Below are positions 62,382-64,000 of a stretch of DNA of 64,000 nucleotides, in pieces (within the stretch, counting starts at the first letter, position 1; each line of letters opens with the position of its first letter). The stretch is from the NCBI RefSeq assembly GCF_017497975.1, contig NZ_JAGDEL010000002.1, positions 1-64,000 of the forward strand, read 5' to 3'. Origin of the DNA: Metabacillus bambusae (GTDB taxonomy: Bacteria; Bacillota; Bacilli; Bacillales; Bacillaceae). The notes beneath the pieces were generated by a model. That model searched no databases, was not told the origin of the DNA, and saw nothing but the letters and a program-made list of their open reading frames with translations. Position numbers and translations under genes: made by a program.

Positions 62382-63317
62382 TTAATGACTTACTTCCTTA
62401 TTATCCACAGGATATTTTTCAAAGGCTGATCTAACTATTTGCTCTAATGCCTTGTAATGCTCTTTCTCTACTTGACTGATAGGTGGTCTAACTGTATTTC
62501 CTACAGGAAGTCCTACAATTTCCATACCTGCTTTGATAAGTGATACAGCATAACCTTTTCTTGATTTACGAATACGATTAATTGGTAATAGGACGTCAAT
62601 ATACAAATCTCTTACCAATTGATAATTACCTTCTAGTAATGATTTAAAATACAACCGAGAAATATGTGGAATATAGTTTGAAATCGCTGATGAATACGTG
62701 TTATAGCCTAAAGGAACATAGGTTGGCATTGTAATTTCCGCAAATGGCATTCCATTGATCCATTCTAAGCGATCTCCGATTGTTTGCGTTTGTTCTACAG
62801 TTAATTCCATATTTCCATGTCCATCTTTAAACCCGACAACTTGGGGAAATTCTATTAATCTTTGAAGTGTATCTACTTGTAAAATAGCAGTATCTCGTTG
62901 ATAAACAATAGCATTCAAATCACTACGCTCTAGGATGGCCTTATAATAATTGAAAATGCCCTCTTGTTCACCTTCTATTAAGTAAGGGGGAAGAATTAAG
63001 TATCCATCAGCACCTAAATCTTCAGATAGTTTTACTTGCTCTATAGTTTGAGAAATATTCCCGCCAACGCCTGTATAGACTGGGACCTTGCCAGATACCA
63101 CAGAGAGCGCCACCTCTATCATTGTCTGATATTCACCTTTATCTAATGCGTGAAATTCTCCAGACCCGCAAGCAATAAAAATAGATGATAGTCCTTCATC
63201 TATCAGGAACTGCACATTTCTTTCAAGCGCCTTTTCATCTAGCTTTCCGCAATTAGTAAAGGGTGCAACTGGAAATCCTAAAATACCTGTTGGAGCTTTT
63301 TTCTCAATCGTCATCAT
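62382..63317 (-). CDS. kdgD: 5-dehydro-4-deoxyglucarate dehydratase (YcbC/KdgD)
   Basis: This 311-residue DapA-family TIM barrel has Schiff-base lysine in VVGFKDGHGN, tyrosine in IVYQRDTA, and GSGEFHALDKGEYQ. It decarboxylates and dehydrates 5-dehydro-4-deoxyglucarate to 2,5-dioxovalerate. The neighbouring gudD and dioxovalerate dehydrogenase genes make the assignment firm. Start M1 or M2 follows AAAGGTAGG. Confidence 0.94.
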   Translation of the reverse strand: MMTIEKKAPTGILGFPVAPFTNCGKLDEKALERNVQFLIDEGLSSIFIACGSGEFHALDKGEYQTMIEVALSVVSGKVPVYTGVGGNISQTIEQVKLSEDLGADGYLILPPYLIEGEQEGIFNYYKAILERSDLNAIVYQRDTAILQVDTLQRLIEFPQVVGFKDGHGNMELTVEQTQTIGDRLEWINGMPFAEITMPTYVPLGYNTYSSAISNYIPHISRLYFKSLLEGNYQLVRDLYIDVLLPINRIRKSRKGYAVSLIKAGMEIVGLPVGNTVRPPISQVEKEHYKALEQIVRSAFEKYPVDNKEVSH

Positions 63318-63373
63318 TGAAACCTACCTTTCACCTAATAAATATATTTTAAGATGATGAATCATCTTGAAAT

Positions 63374-64000
63374 CTACATGTCCTTTATATTCATAAGAAC
63401 TTTCTTTCTAACATAATCTAGGTGGCGATACATAGCTGTTGATGATTGAATAGGATCACGTTTTTTTAATGCCTCGTAAATATCAATGTGCTGCTGGATT
63501 GTTGCTTTAGAATCCCTATGGCGATTTGGTATTTGCTCTAGGGTACGATCATAGAGATTCAACAATGGAGTAATAACACCTTCTAATAAAGGATTACTTG
63601 CACTGTGTGCAATAATCTTATGGAACTCCTTATCAATTTCCGTATAATCACTTGTTGCAGAAGACATTGCGTCAATTGTTTGCTTTAATTGTTCAAGTTC
63701 CTTATCTGTTATTTTTTCTGCTGCTAACGTAACAAATCCCAATTCAAGTGATAATCTAGTTTCAATTATTGAAGGTAAATTACCCGCAGAAAGCGCTAAC
63801 ATCATTGAGAACGGTTTACTACCGATCTTATCCGAGAAGAATGTACCATTACGAGTTTTACGGTTAACGATCCCCATTGATTCTAATGAGGTTAATGCTT
63901 CACGGATAACCGATCTACTTACGTCAAACATTTCCATTAGCTCTAGTTCAGAGGGCAATCGATCACCAGATTTTAATTGACCGCTTAATAATAAATCGAT
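63374..64000 (-). CDS. GntR-family regulator, FadR/FCD type (5' end outside the window)
   Basis: The visible 208 codons run to the window edge without a start, so the gene is incomplete here. It shows the winged helix (SGDRLPSELELMEMFDVSRSVIREALTSLESMGIV) and a C-terminal FCD ligand domain with IDKEFHKIIAHSASN and the histidine of YRHLD. It heads the glucarate genes and is probably their repressor, the counterpart of B. subtilis YcbG/GudR. Confidence 0.9.
   Translation of the reverse strand: MDLLLSGQLKSGDRLPSELELMEMFDVSRSVIREALTSLESMGIVNRKTRNGTFFSDKIGSKPFSMMLALSAGNLPSIIETRLSLELGFVTLAAEKITDKELEQLKQTIDAMSSATSDYTEIDKEFHKIIAHSASNPLLEGVITPLLNLYDRTLEQIPNRHRDSKATIQQHIDIYEALKKRDPIQSSTAMYRHLDYVRKKVLMNIKDM

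Overview
The window is low-GC DNA of a Bacillaceae-type Firmicute. Start sites carry strong AGGAGG-type ribosome binding sites, with frequent GTG/TTG starts. The gene set is bacillar: two intracellular subtilisins, a YocH-like LysM/3D protein, BdbC/BdbD, a YesMN-like two-component system, a YcbC/YcbD/GudD glucarate set, a YjcZ-like micropeptide, a SigD-type promoter and a yybP-ykoY riboswitch. I see no rRNA, tRNA, CRISPR array or prophage.

Layout. 0-7 kb: the end of an IS3-family element, an intracellular serine protease, a 43-aa single-span membrane peptide that could be a type I toxin, a PQQ-type sugar dehydrogenase lipoprotein, an ABM-fold protein, and an aminotransferase divergent from an XRE-cupin regulator. 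7.3-22 kb: a long minus-strand catabolic locus that reads as ectoine/hydroxyectoine use. It holds eutB, aspartase, a PucR regulator, an orphan pdxS, then doeA, eutC, a trans-sulfuration-family PLP enzyme, an M20 deacylase, homoserine dehydrogenase, a semialdehyde dehydrogenase and a BCCT transporter. A 21-bp-period repeat array lies upstream of doeA. 22-26.7 kb: housekeeping and cell-surface genes. 26.8-39.7 kb: a glycan locus with a GH106-like hydrolase, YesL-like protein, ABC importer without ATPase, sugar isomerase, Gfo/Idh oxidoreductase and YesMN-like pair, with a perfect cre site upstream. 40-47.6 kb: an AraC/GyrI regulator, stand-alone GlgC and two chemotaxis receptors.

47.7-52.7 kb: a thiol-oxidation operon (doxX-bdbD-bdbC) that appears to be controlled by a BlaI repressor and a short M56 protease. 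It is interspersed with three ~220-bp MITE-like elements, two of which have perfect 8-bp target duplications. A gene coding for an HTH-coiled-coil-J-domain protein lies between two of them. 53-56 kb: a second intracellular subtilisin, an endonuclease I family protein and a TerC-family gene under a manganese riboswitch. 56-64 kb: a glucarate operon (GntR regulator, KdgD, dioxovalerate dehydrogenase, GudD) with a tripartite tricarboxylate transporter in the place where B. subtilis has GudP.

How the genes work together. In the ectoine locus, BCCT import, ring opening, deacetylation, EutB/EutC conversion of the hydroxylated intermediate and oxidation to aspartate could end in aspartase-made fumarate plus ammonia. 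In the sugar loci, cre sites suggest carbon catabolite control. Assignments rest on motif and family recognition by eye; no database search was run.
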